DNA from: Bog-375 sp049587755
GTDB taxonomy: Bacteria > Acidobacteriota > Terriglobia > Bryobacterales > Bryobacteraceae
Length of the DNA stretch: 64,000 nucleotides
Direction of reading: 5' to 3'
NCBI GenBank assembly: GCA_049587755.1
Contig: JBAVEN010000065.1
Span: 62,001-126,000, forward strand
Shown here: in pieces, positions 26,385 to 35,329 of the stretch
Layout: each line of letters opens with the position of its first letter
Numbering within the stretch: the stretch's first letter is position 1
Notes under the pieces: generated by a model
Told to the model about the DNA's origin: nothing
The model's input: the letters and a program-made list of their open reading frames with translations, nothing else
Database searches by the model: none
Translations under genes and position numbers: made by a program

Positions 26385-27287
26385 GTGAATACATTCGAGT
26401 TCTACCGGCTTCGCTGGCATTTCCAGGCGCTCAGCCGGATCTCGTTTCCGGCGGGGGAAAGCGGCAACGTGCTGCGCGGGGCGTTCGGTCTTCTGCTGCG
26501 GCAGACGGCCTCGAGCGAAGTCTACGTGCGCCTGTTCGAGCCGGGGCGCGCCGGCGGCGCGTCGCCGAGCGGCTTGAAGGACTGGCCGCGCCCGTTCCTG
26601 TTCCGCACGGCAGCGGTGGACGGCCGGGAGATTGCGCAGGGAGAGACTTTCCACATCGACATGCATGTGTTCGACTCCCGGCCCGAGCCGATGGGAGCGA
26701 TCCGTGCAACATTCCAGCGACTTGGCGAAGCTGGGCTGGGACCCGGCCGGGGCCGCGCCACGCTGAGCCGCGTCGAGCAGATTGGCACGGATGAAACGGT
26801 TCGGGAGATAGCAGCGGAGCCCGGCGCACCGTCAGTAATCAGCCTGGATCCCGATCCGGCTGAGAAGGACGTGCACCAAGTGAGTTTGCGTTTCCTGACT
26901 CCCACCGAGTTGAAGGGAGGCAGCGGGCCGGGCATTGTGCTGGACAGGGGGCCGGAGTTCGGCGTACTTTTCGCCCGGCTGCGCGATCGCATTGCGACTT
27001 TGCGGGCGCTATATGGTGCGGGGCCGCTCGCAATCGATTTCCGCGGTCTCGGCGCACGCGCGCGCGCGATCAAGCTGGTTTCGAGCGACCTTAACTGGAC
27101 AAGCGCCCGCCGCCGCTCCAGCCGCACCGGCCAATCGCACCCGCTGGGAGGCTTCACTGGCATTGCCCGATACCAGGGCGACCTGGGGGAGTTCCTGCCG
27201 TGGCTGCGCGCCGCGCGCTGGACCGGCGTTGGCCGGCAAACCGTATGGGGCAAAGGCGACGTGCGGGTGATCGCGCCGGGAGAGTGA
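26385..27287 (+). CDS. cas6: Stand-alone Cas6-type CRISPR RNA endoribonuclease
   Basis: A 300-residue RAMP protein; GTG 26385 opens MNTFEFYRLRWHFQA. The N-terminal ferredoxin-like half carries VLRGAFGLLLRQ, and the C-terminal half has the Cas6 signature LGGFTGIARYQGDLGEFLPW followed by WTGVGRQTVWGKGDVRV, the glycine-rich loop of repeat-binding RAMP proteins (PF10040 type). Cas6 cleaves CRISPR precursor RNA within the repeat. No CRISPR array, Cas1/2 or effector gene is seen within the window, so it may serve an array elsewhere or have another RNA target. The ribosome site is weak and the exact start uncertain. Confidence 0.8.
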   Translation: MNTFEFYRLRWHFQALSRISFPAGESGNVLRGAFGLLLRQTASSEVYVRLFEPGRAGGASPSGLKDWPRPFLFRTAAVDGREIAQGETFHIDMHVFDSRPEPMGAIRATFQRLGEAGLGPGRGRATLSRVEQIGTDETVREIAAEPGAPSVISLDPDPAEKDVHQVSLRFLTPTELKGGSGPGIVLDRGPEFGVLFARLRDRIATLRALYGAGPLAIDFRGLGARARAIKLVSSDLNWTSARRRSSRTGQSHPLGGFTGIARYQGDLGEFLPWLRAARWTGVGRQTVWGKGDVRVIAPGE

Positions 27288-27379
27288 ATGGCGTGGGGCA
27301 TGATCGAGATTAGCGTTTGTTTTGCGGCAGCCTGGGATGACTTCCAATCCGGCGCGTGCCCCTGCTATCCTGATGGCCA

Positions 27380-27979
27380 ATGTACTTGAAGATTTTGGGT
27401 CATCCGGTTTTTCCCGATTTGAACTTTCACATGCCGATGCTGGTGGATCTGGGAGCGCCGCTGATCATGCTCAAAGGCGAAAACGGGTCCGGCAAATCGA
27501 CGCTGCTGCAATCGATCGCCATCGCCATGCGCGGCGAAAAAGCCGACGGGTACGTCTACCGCTGGGAGCCGCAGGCGCCAGAGGCGGCGAGGGTCCTTCT
27601 GTTCGACGCCGAACAGCACAACCCGCGCACCCAACTGGAGTTTTTCCGCGACCAGCCGGAGATGCTGGAATTCCTTCAAATGGCCAGCCACGGCCAAGTC
27701 ATGCTGTCGCTGTTCCGGGACAGTTTCCCTAAGCTCCCGGATGGTTCCGTGCTGTTGTTGGATGAGCCGGAGATGGCGCTTTCGGTATCGAACCAGCGGC
27801 GGGTTTTGAAAATGCTGCTGGAGCTAGTAGAGCGGAAGAAATTCCGCGTGGTCTGCGCCACCCATTCGCCGGTGCTGATCGAGGCGCCGGAGACGTACGT
27901 GATCGACCTGGACCGCCACATCAATCGCAACGTGGTGCCGTCCGATCTCGGCGTGGAAGGCGCCAGCACGATGCAGTAG
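27380..27979 (+). CDS. AAA/ABC-type ATPase (SMC/OLD-like)
   Basis: A 199-residue P-loop ATPase. It has Walker A LKGENGSGKSTLLQSIA near residue 32, a signature-like SHGQVMLSLF, Walker B GSVLLLDEPEMALS and a switch His in VCATHSPVLIEAP, in the order of ABC/SMC-type ATPases such as AAA_21. It is a bare nucleotide-binding head without coiled coil or TOPRIM domain. Its job is unknown. It starts 92 bp after cas6 on the same strand and is followed by a zinc-ribbon gene, so the three may form one transcript. Confidence 0.82.
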   Translation: MYLKILGHPVFPDLNFHMPMLVDLGAPLIMLKGENGSGKSTLLQSIAIAMRGEKADGYVYRWEPQAPEAARVLLFDAEQHNPRTQLEFFRDQPEMLEFLQMASHGQVMLSLFRDSFPKLPDGSVLLLDEPEMALSVSNQRRVLKMLLELVERKKFRVVCATHSPVLIEAPETYVIDLDRHINRNVVPSDLGVEGASTMQ

Positions 27980-27989
27980 CGATGGAGCG

Positions 27990-28208
27990 ATGACCTGCTG
28001 CGCAGAATTCGAACGCCTGATGGATCGTGGATTGGCGGAACACGCGCAGCCGCACCAGCTCAGTGGCGGCACCATCATCACCGAAATCGACACCGAGTAT
28101 TTCCTGGTCTTCGGTGAAGAGCGGCCCTGCTTCGCAGGACTGAACTACTGCCCGTTCTGCGGGCGGGCGTTATCGCGCCAGCTTTGGAACCTGGAGAAAA
28201 AGAAGTAG
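27990..28208 (+). CDS. Small zinc-ribbon protein
   Basis: A 72-residue protein starting MTCCAEFERLMDRGLAEH, with a C-terminal half-knuckle NYCPFCGRAL. The N-terminal CC and the later CPFC could supply four zinc ligands. Between them are SGGTIITEIDTEYFLVFGEE strands. It starts 11 bp after the ATPase stop, suggesting an operon. Function unknown; similar short CPFCG proteins occur widely in mobile and accessory regions. Confidence 0.68.
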   Translation: MTCCAEFERLMDRGLAEHAQPHQLSGGTIITEIDTEYFLVFGEERPCFAGLNYCPFCGRALSRQLWNLEKKK

Positions 28209-28355
28209 CGGCGGAGAGGAACGGCCCGGAATCCCGGCGGAAGATCGGTCCGCGCACGCGCGGACGATCCCTTCCGCGGGTCGGCGACGAACCGTCAAGA
28301 TGGACTGCCGTGTGCTCCAGTTGACGTGAGCGGCGTGTCACGGGACTGATCCAGC

Positions 28356-31300
28356 TCAAACGAGTCGCCGGAGAAGTTCGAGGATCGCGGTTTCCTGGTT
28401 GAAGATTCGCCGTGCATCGACCCTCAACACCTTCAGCCCCCGAGCACTTACCGCTGCGTCGCGGATCTTGTCCTCCCGAACTGCCTCGGTTGCCCGGTGG
28501 CCCCTCCCATCGACCTCTATGTCGTATCGAGTGCCGAACGGAGTGACCACAAGGAAATCGAGCCGGTGGCGGCCGAAATCGTGTTGAGACACATACCAGA
28601 GCCCGGTTTCGGCGAGTAATTCGGCCATGCGTGCCTCCGCTGGGTTGGTAAAACATACTGAGCCGGCACCATCTTTCGCGGCGGTCGCAAAGGTCGCGAG
28701 GCGCCCTCCTGAGGCGCCGCAAGCCGAACGGTCGCCGACAATGTGCAGCGCACCTCGTGCGCGGGTGATCGATACGTTTAAGAGTTGGTCTGTGTTGGCC
28801 ACCCATTGGACGAGTCTCTTCCGCATGCCGGCCGCCACAACAGGGGAAAAGATCATAACGTCCCGCTCATCTCCCTGGAACCTGTGCGCGGTGCCCACGG
28901 TCAGTCGATCCCCCACCTGTTCCCACCACGGTCTGGCTTGGACGGCTTCGGCGATCCTCTCCATCTGCAATCGAAACGGGGTTACTATACCGAAGCCGAC
29001 GTCGTTGCGCAACAGGAATCCCGTACGTACCCATTCGTCTAGAAGATCGAGCACAGCGTGAACCTCGATTTCATTGACAGCGCTATGTGATGAACGTGGC
29101 ACCGCACCCTGGACATCGTGCCAGAAAATACCTAGCGCCTCGCCACGCAGCCGTTTGCGGATGCTCTCGAGGGCGGTCCGCAGGATCAGTTGCCCCTTGT
29201 AGAACTCCCGGTTGGAAAAGTCGATAATCTCCGGATGGGATCGATAATGCTCCGAGAGAAAGACAAGTTGCTGGTCCTGATCGACAGCCGCTTTCTCCGC
29301 GACCGCGTACAGTGATCGCTGGTTGTAGGACCACGTCGTGAGGAGATCAGCAACGCCGTTCTGGCTAGCGAGCCTTTCCTCCTCGCTCTGTCTGAGCGTG
29401 CTGATGTGGCTGAGTTGGCACGGGTCGCCGATGATGAGGGCACGACGTGCCCTGAACAGCAGTGGCAGAGCGGACGGAATATCGCACTGGCTTGCCTCGT
29501 CGACGATGACGAGGTCGAACAGCGCCGGCTCGAGAGGAAGGGCATTCCGCACTGAGAGGTTCGTAACCACCCAGACTGGGAACTCAGAGCCTACGCGTTG
29601 CAGCGTGGTCTTGAGCTGCTCAAGAACCTGAAGGAACGCCCTTCCCCTGCTCTTCCTTAACCGGGAAGACAAATCGAAGTACTGGCCGAGCACATTTCGG
29701 AGGGGGCCTGCCCGAGAGGCAAGCCGGCCTGTCCACGCTGCGCGCAGTTGGTCGCAAGACAGCTCCGCCCGACGGCCCTGAAGCTGGTCTAGACCGCGGG
29801 CTAGGACATCAGCGGGCTCCTCCGCCCGGATCGCCGCGAGCGCACGGCCGCATCTGTCGTCCGCGAAACGCCACAGGGCTAGGCGATTGAGTTTCGCGCA
29901 AGACTCCGCCAGTTGGATGAACTGATCAGCGCGGCCTGTCTGGGCTTGAACGTTCAGGTCCTCTCGCACCTGCGGCGGTAGCTTCGCCGTCAGAACAGCG
30001 AGTTCACCCCAAAGGCCGCGGAGAACGGCAGCCGGAGCAAACGCATGCTTCAGCCTGAGCCAAAACCGTGCGGGCCGCTTTCCTACCAGCGCCTCGGCGG
30101 TCGCCGTCAGCCGCTCGAGGCGGGGTAGGTCGGGCGAGGAACTAAGCGCCTCGGCCCACGAGTCGACCCAGTCCGGCTCGACCAAGTCTTCAGCCACTCG
30201 CAGATCCCGCTCCAGTCCAGCGTATTCCGTCTGGGCGCGAGCCACCTTCTCGATTTGTCGCCGCATCCCGGCGACTTCCTGATCGAGTTGGTAAAGTAGC
30301 TTAGGCGCGGGAGATGGTGGCGTCATCCCTGGCTGAAGGGAGCCGAGCCGGTTGTCCATCTCCTGCCGTGACTTGTCCATAACTTCGCGGCTGCCAAGCC
30401 GCAGCGTCCAGTCCCGTTCTTCGCCTAGGATCATACGGAGGCGTTCGCGTACTACATCGACCGCCCTGTTATTCTTGCTAGCAAAAAGCACGGGCCTCCC
30501 GGCGAGCGCGCAGCTTGCGAGAAGGTCGACAACGATCTGTGATTTGCCTGTCCCCGGTGGCCCGGTCACAACAGTAAGAGGGGATTCCAGTGCAGCCCGT
30601 GCCGCAGCCTCTTGGGCAGTGTTCAGGGGTAGCACCTGAACGAGCGGTGCCGGATCTGCACCCGGTCGCCTCGCTCCTCCGCGGTCCAACTGCGCCGTCC
30701 CGGCCAACACTCCCGCAGCTGTATTGCCGAGCGCGTTCGACAACTGGCTGTGCTCAGCGAGCGCCGCCAACTCACGGCGGAGGTGGTGAGTGTAAACACT
30801 CCGCTCGCTCTTGAACAGGATCGGCCGGTTAAGCCACTTGTTGCGCGGCGAGTCGCTCATCGGATACGGCTCCAGTCGCTCTGGAGCGAGGTCGGGCACC
30901 GGCAAGCCCAGGGCTTCAAAAGCCGCCCGGAGTCGGTCGGCGAACGACCCGTACTCCCCTTCCAACTCCTCTTGAATCACTCGTAGTTCCTCCGGCGCTA
31001 AATGCTGGTCCCGGAAGAGGTGATGGTTGAGCTGAATCTCCCCTGCGTTTGCGTGTCGCATCGAGAAGGAGTTGGCCCCGATGAGTTGCACGTCGACCTC
31101 GGCAACGAAGAGCGGGGAAAGAAAGCCGTGGCTGCTTAGAAAAACGGGATACCCGTAGAAGAACCGTTCCGCGACACCCGCCAGTGCCGCGCCGCCCAGC
31201 AACAGATTTCGGTCCGAAGCAAGTTCCGCCTCGAATACGACCTCGGCGTTCTCCGGGTAGAAGAACGTCTCCTCCGCGTCCCAAGGTGATAAGACTGAGT

Positions 31301-31400
31301 GGTGCAGCGCCGATAGGTTCGTGGTGAGCGAACGCCTGTCTTCTGCCTCAATGCAGTCAAGGTAGAACCGGAGGATTCGGAGGAAGTCCTGCTCTGTCAT
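28356..31400 (-). CDS. SF1 helicase (Dna2/Nam7-like) with C-terminal VSR/DUF559-like nuclease
   Basis: A 1014-residue protein. Residues about 250-300 carry a Q-motif-like LNTAQEAAA and Walker A GPPGTGKS (280-287), then a long insertion with helical segments. Motif II is VIVDEASQCDIPSALPLL with GDPCQLSHIS; motif V/VI regions are VGTAHRFQGDERDVM and LNVSITRARGALHIVGD. The last 80 residues form a PD-(D/E)XK-type nuclease of the VSR/MTES_1575 sort: RHRLDFLVV, then YDIEVDGRGHR and REDKIRDAAVSARGLKVLRV. Helicase-nuclease fusions of this kind are common in anti-phage islands. It is convergent with the cas6-ATPase-zinc-ribbon set. Confidence 0.85.
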   Translation of the reverse strand: MTEQDFLRILRFYLDCIEAEDRRSLTTNLSALHHSVLSPWDAEETFFYPENAEVVFEAELASDRNLLLGGAALAGVAERFFYGYPVFLSSHGFLSPLFVAEVDVQLIGANSFSMRHANAGEIQLNHHLFRDQHLAPEELRVIQEELEGEYGSFADRLRAAFEALGLPVPDLAPERLEPYPMSDSPRNKWLNRPILFKSERSVYTHHLRRELAALAEHSQLSNALGNTAAGVLAGTAQLDRGGARRPGADPAPLVQVLPLNTAQEAAARAALESPLTVVTGPPGTGKSQIVVDLLASCALAGRPVLFASKNNRAVDVVRERLRMILGEERDWTLRLGSREVMDKSRQEMDNRLGSLQPGMTPPSPAPKLLYQLDQEVAGMRRQIEKVARAQTEYAGLERDLRVAEDLVEPDWVDSWAEALSSSPDLPRLERLTATAEALVGKRPARFWLRLKHAFAPAAVLRGLWGELAVLTAKLPPQVREDLNVQAQTGRADQFIQLAESCAKLNRLALWRFADDRCGRALAAIRAEEPADVLARGLDQLQGRRAELSCDQLRAAWTGRLASRAGPLRNVLGQYFDLSSRLRKSRGRAFLQVLEQLKTTLQRVGSEFPVWVVTNLSVRNALPLEPALFDLVIVDEASQCDIPSALPLLFRARRALIIGDPCQLSHISTLRQSEEERLASQNGVADLLTTWSYNQRSLYAVAEKAAVDQDQQLVFLSEHYRSHPEIIDFSNREFYKGQLILRTALESIRKRLRGEALGIFWHDVQGAVPRSSHSAVNEIEVHAVLDLLDEWVRTGFLLRNDVGFGIVTPFRLQMERIAEAVQARPWWEQVGDRLTVGTAHRFQGDERDVMIFSPVVAAGMRKRLVQWVANTDQLLNVSITRARGALHIVGDRSACGASGGRLATFATAAKDGAGSVCFTNPAEARMAELLAETGLWYVSQHDFGRHRLDFLVVTPFGTRYDIEVDGRGHRATEAVREDKIRDAAVSARGLKVLRVDARRIFNQETAILELLRRLV

Positions 31401-31901
31401 TTCGGCTTACCCGATTCTTCCAACCGTTGAGTCGCCGCGCGACCGGCCTTGGATGCACACAGGACGAAGCGCAGGAGCACAGCGCCGGGGCCGGCCCCGA
31501 GCGGATTTCAAAGTGCTCTGCAAGGATCGCTTTCATCATACCTGCTCAGCAGATCAAAATCACAGCCCTCTCCACCTAAGACCTCAAGGATCAGACGAAC
31601 GACTCAAGCACAGGGACTACAGGGTACTCCCGTGAAGTCCCGTCCCGCCAACTGGACGGGAAACGCCCCGTACGGCGAAGCGGGCCGTCCAGTTTCGCCG
31701 GCTACCGAAATCTCCCAAAATCCAAATTCACCGCGCTATCCTTACCAAATTCCCCCCGCAGCTCATGCTGGCTTCCGGTTTGTTGGCGGCGGGACTTCGC
31801 CAGCGGGTTTTCCAAACTGAACCAGTCCGGCCCGCAGGTCTTACCTGCCGAAGATTAATCCTGAGAACCAACGCTCGGCCGCTGCACTAGCATTACGTCC
31901 A
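31401..31901. other. No gene (501 bp); long inverted repeat at 31650-31694
   Basis: No convincing coding frame. AACTGGACGG (31650-31659) and CCGTCCAGTT (31685-31694) are perfect 10-bp inverted arms 25 bp apart, with further self-complementarity (GGCGAA and TTCGCC). The stretch separates the divergent helicase and the secreted-protein pair and so should hold promoters for both; none was identified with confidence. Confidence 0.6.
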
Positions 31902-32363
31902 ATGGTACGAACGTTGGTGGTGGCGCTGGGCGGCCTGGCTATGTCGCTGGCGCTCACGGCGGCCGAGCCGGGATTCAAGGCCGAGTTGGTTGGCGGGACT
32001 CCTGGCGAGTTTCCCACCAAAGGCAGCGTCCGCCTGGATCTCTCCAATACCGAAGCGATGCTGTTACACGCGGGCAAGAGCGAGTTGCGCGTCTTCTATC
32101 AAAAAGTGAATACGCTCGAATACGGGCAGACGGTCAGCCGCCGCTACGCCGCGGCGGTGCTGATTTCGCCGGTACTGCTGTTGAGCAAAGCGCGCAAGCA
32201 TTTCGTCACTCTCGGGTTCGTGGACTCGGAGGGCAAGCAGCAGGCGCTGGTGCTGCGCGTGAGTAAGAGCGACATCCGCAGCGTGCTGGCCGGCCTGGAG
32301 GCGCGCACCGGGCGGCGCGTCGAGTTTCTCGATGACGACGCGCGCAAGGCGGGTAAAGGATGA
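31902..32363 (+). CDS. Secreted protein of unknown function
   Basis: A 153-residue protein with a signal peptide (MVRTLVVALGGLAMSLALTAAE, cleavage after the Ala pair). The mature part is rich in beta strands: GSVRLDLSNTEAMLLHAGKS, YAAAVLISPVLLLSKARKHF, FVTLGFVDSEGKQQALVLRV and DIRSVLAGLEARTGRRVEF, resembling small PH-like folds, though no family is claimed. It overlaps the next gene by 4 bp (ATGA), so both are translated together and may act at the same place in the envelope. Confidence 0.72.
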   Translation: MVRTLVVALGGLAMSLALTAAEPGFKAELVGGTPGEFPTKGSVRLDLSNTEAMLLHAGKSELRVFYQKVNTLEYGQTVSRRYAAAVLISPVLLLSKARKHFVTLGFVDSEGKQQALVLRVSKSDIRSVLAGLEARTGRRVEFLDDDARKAGKG

Positions 32364-32947
32364 AACCATTACTGCTGCTGGCGGCCGCGCTGGCCGCCCC
32401 TTTGGCGAGCGTGGCGGGGGACGCGGCCTCGACTGCCGCGGCCATTGAAGCCGCCAGCCTGCGCCAGTTGCTTTCCATACATCGAATCTACGTGGACCGG
32501 CTCACCGGCGGCGACACCGCCGCGCAGATGCGTGACATCATCATCAGCAGCCTGGCCGGTTCCAAGCTTTTCATCCTGACTGAAAAGGAGGAGCGCGCCG
32601 ACGCCGTGCTGCGCGGCGCGGCTGAAGACCTGGTGTTTACCGAAACGCATCAATCCTCCGACAGCATCAACGCCCATCTCAACCTCAGCAACCGCACGGG
32701 CGCCGGGAATTACGGCAAGGGCAGCGCCGCCGGGCTGGGGATCGGCGATAACGAATCCGATCACTCCGCCGAGCGGCGCCATGAGGCGATTGCCGCCGTA
32801 CGCCTGGTCGACAAAGATGGCGACGTCATCTGGTCTACCACCCAAGAAAGCCTCGGCGCCAGGTTCCACGGCGCCAGCGCCGATGTGGCGGACAAGATCA
32901 CCATGCAGTTGAAGGAAGACTTCGAGCGCGCCGGCGGGAGCCAGTAG
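32360..32947 (+). CDS. Secreted protein of unknown function
   Basis: A 195-residue protein with a signal peptide (MKPLLLLAAALAAPLASVAG). The mature part has RLTGGDTAAQMRDIIISSLA, FILTEKEERADAVLRGAAED and DKDGDVIWSTTQES, the pattern of periplasmic proteins related to CsgG/DUF4136-like lipoprotein domains, where a query value and aggregation-prone loops are typical. This is a weak resemblance only. It is coupled to the upstream secreted gene. No lipobox is visible. Confidence 0.7.
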   Translation: MKPLLLLAAALAAPLASVAGDAASTAAAIEAASLRQLLSIHRIYVDRLTGGDTAAQMRDIIISSLAGSKLFILTEKEERADAVLRGAAEDLVFTETHQSSDSINAHLNLSNRTGAGNYGKGSAAGLGIGDNESDHSAERRHEAIAAVRLVDKDGDVIWSTTQESLGARFHGASADVADKITMQLKEDFERAGGSQ

Positions 32948-32986
32948 CCGTGTGTGCGGCGCGATTGAGAGCGCCGCGGCCAGTTG

Positions 32987-35329
32987 CTACATTCGCACGG
33001 GACGGTAGCCCGCGGCTTCGAGCGCTGTCTTCGCCTTGGCGAGCGAAGCTTCATCCGGGTAGGGCCCCACCAGCACCTGAACCATGCCGGGCCGGCCCTG
33101 GACGGGGTACGTGAGGATGGGGAAACCCCCGGTCCGGAGCGACCGGGCAACAGCCTCCCCCGCATCGCTGGCACTCACCATCAACTGCCAATAGGACCCG
33201 TGCGACGCCGGCGCCGCGGTCATGTGAAAGTCCCCCTTCCAGCCTGGGTCTGTAAACTCGACCTCGACGTCGTATCCCAGCCCCTCGATGTGCGTGTACC
33301 GCCATACCTGGCGCGGCGGGATTCGCGTAGGGTGATCTTCGATCTCATCCGGCGGACCGTACATGATATAGATGCGGCCGCGATCGGTTCTCCACCCGGT
33401 AATGCTCGACGCGAAGTGCTCGTTCGCGTACGCGAGGCGCCGGTAGTGTTCTTCCTTGAACGCGTTCGACGCGGCGCCCGGCGTGGGATTACGCCGCTCC
33501 CAGAATCTCTCGATGAACTGGTCGCGGTCCGCGTCGGTCTGCAAAGCGAGGAAGTCGCGCCGCTCCTCTGCGGTGATAATGTATGCCACGTGTTCGTTCA
33601 GCCATTTTTGGTAAACGGACTCGGATTCGGTTTTGGCCTCTGACCGCGGCGCTTCCGCTGGCTGCGCCTGCGCGATTTGCCCGGATCGCTTCTGGCCCGA
33701 TGACTCCGATAACCGCTCGAGTTCCTTCCGTACTTGTTGGAACTGCTTCTCGAGCTCTGCCCGCTCGCCGTTCACCCCTTGCATTTCCTGCAGCACCAGG
33801 CCCGCCTGCGCGAGTTGCTGCTGTAGCTGCCGGGATACGTCATTGAGTTTTCCACTGGCGAGCTCCTGCAATTGCTTCCGCGCTTGCTGAACCGCCCTTT
33901 CCTGCTGCTGGAGGAGTTCCTGCGAGTTTCCCGCTTGCGCCTCTTCCGCTGCTTTCCGTGCCTGCTGCAACTGGCTTTCGGCTTGCCGGATCGCCTCCCC
34001 CTCCTGCTGAAGGAGTTGCTGGGATTTCCCCGCCTGCGCCGTTTCGAGTTGCTTGAGAGCCGCCTCAACCCGGCGCATCTGCTCCTCCACTTGCGAGAGC
34101 TCACCCTGATGCCCGGCGCCGTTCCGCAGCGCCCGATCGAGTGCCTCGGCATTGCTCCGCAGTGAGTCCTGCGCTTGCTCGACGGTTTGCTGCGCGTCCT
34201 GAATCTCCTTCTGCTTGCGTGCCAGTTGGTCCTCCAGCCCCTGGAGGTTCCGGCGCGCCTGATCGAGTTCCTTGGCGAGCTGCTGCTTGCCAGCGGCCGA
34301 TTCGGCAGGCGGAGCTTCTTGCGCAAAGCTCTTGGCGGGCGGCCACGCCACCAGTGCAGCGGCAACGGCGGCCACCAGTACCAGGGCGCCGGCCAGGGCT
34401 GCCACTCGGGCATTCGGAACCCGCGCGGGGGCGGGCTCGCGCAACAGTCTGCGGATGCGTTTCACCAGGTTTCCTCCATTGGAAGCCGCGGCTGCTTCGA
34501 CTGCGGGCCAGCGGCTTTGCTCCAGCGTCGCCAGCGCGGCGGCATAAGCGCGCGCGTCGGGCCGCAGCGCCACCACCACATCGTCGCAAGCATACTCGCG
34601 CTCGGCGCGCACCACGGCGCTGATCCACCACACTGCCGGGTGGAAGAAGAATAAGCCTTCGATCAAACTCTGCGCCATGCTGACCAGGTAATCCGCGCGG
34701 CGTATATGCGCCAATTCATGGATCAGGATAGCCTCCACCTGTTCCGCGCTTAAGCCAGCGAGCGCTCCCAGCGGCATCAGAATCACCGGACGCCAATAGC
34801 CGATCACCAGCGGCACGCCGGCAAGACAGGATTCGAGCAGCACCACCGGCCGCGAGATCCGCACTGCCGCTGCCAGAGCATGGAGACGTTGTTGCCACTC
34901 GGCGGGCGCCGCACAAACGCCGCGCCGGCACATGCGGTCGACGCGCACCCATCCCGCCAGCCGGAAGGCGAAAGACAGGATCACGCCGCCCATCCATAAC
35001 GGCGCCAGCCAGGCCAACCAGTCGACAGGCGCGCCAGGCGCGCCCTGAGAGGTCACTGAATTGAAGGCCATTCGCGGCGCAGCCGGCACGGGAGCTATGA
35101 TCGAGTGGCCGCCGCCGAGCGACAGCGCCAGTGTGATGCCGAACGCCAGAGGCAAGGCGAACAAACACCACATAGCAGCCTGGTGCCGCCAGCGCGAGGG
35201 CCGCTCCGCTCCCAGAAACAATGTCACGCGGAGTACCGCAGCCAGCAATGCGCCTTGCCACAAGAAATGCGCCAGCGCAAGCCCCAGCGCGTGGGCCAGC
35301 GGGGCGGCCAGCCAGAGATGGAGTGTCAT
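32987..35329 (-). CDS. M56 (BlaR1-type) peptidase - coiled coil - GWxTD - SPOR fusion
   Basis: A 780-residue membrane protein. Residues 1-250: BlaR1/MecR1-type M56 metalloprotease with TM segments, HELAH at 204-208 and the downstream Glu243 in RAEREYACDD. A further TM lies near 315-345. Residues about 350-545 are a long Gln/Lys/Glu-rich coiled coil with LLQQ-type repeats. The GWxTD domain follows (YQKWLNEHVAYIITAEERRD, FIERFWERRNPTPG, SSITGWRTDRGRIYIMYGPP), known mainly from Acidobacteria and Bacteroidetes secreted proteins. The last 75 residues form a SPOR-like domain (YWQLMVSASDAGEAV, VLVGPYPDEASLAKAKTAL). It overlaps the blaI-type regulator gene by 4 bp. A peptidoglycan-linked sensor protease is inferred. 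Confidence 0.85.
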   Translation of the reverse strand: MTLHLWLAAPLAHALGLALAHFLWQGALLAAVLRVTLFLGAERPSRWRHQAAMWCLFALPLAFGITLALSLGGGHSIIAPVPAAPRMAFNSVTSQGAPGAPVDWLAWLAPLWMGGVILSFAFRLAGWVRVDRMCRRGVCAAPAEWQQRLHALAAAVRISRPVVLLESCLAGVPLVIGYWRPVILMPLGALAGLSAEQVEAILIHELAHIRRADYLVSMAQSLIEGLFFFHPAVWWISAVVRAEREYACDDVVVALRPDARAYAAALATLEQSRWPAVEAAAASNGGNLVKRIRRLLREPAPARVPNARVAALAGALVLVAAVAAALVAWPPAKSFAQEAPPAESAAGKQQLAKELDQARRNLQGLEDQLARKQKEIQDAQQTVEQAQDSLRSNAEALDRALRNGAGHQGELSQVEEQMRRVEAALKQLETAQAGKSQQLLQQEGEAIRQAESQLQQARKAAEEAQAGNSQELLQQQERAVQQARKQLQELASGKLNDVSRQLQQQLAQAGLVLQEMQGVNGERAELEKQFQQVRKELERLSESSGQKRSGQIAQAQPAEAPRSEAKTESESVYQKWLNEHVAYIITAEERRDFLALQTDADRDQFIERFWERRNPTPGAASNAFKEEHYRRLAYANEHFASSITGWRTDRGRIYIMYGPPDEIEDHPTRIPPRQVWRYTHIEGLGYDVEVEFTDPGWKGDFHMTAAPASHGSYWQLMVSASDAGEAVARSLRTGGFPILTYPVQGRPGMVQVLVGPYPDEASLAKAKTALEAAGYRPVRM

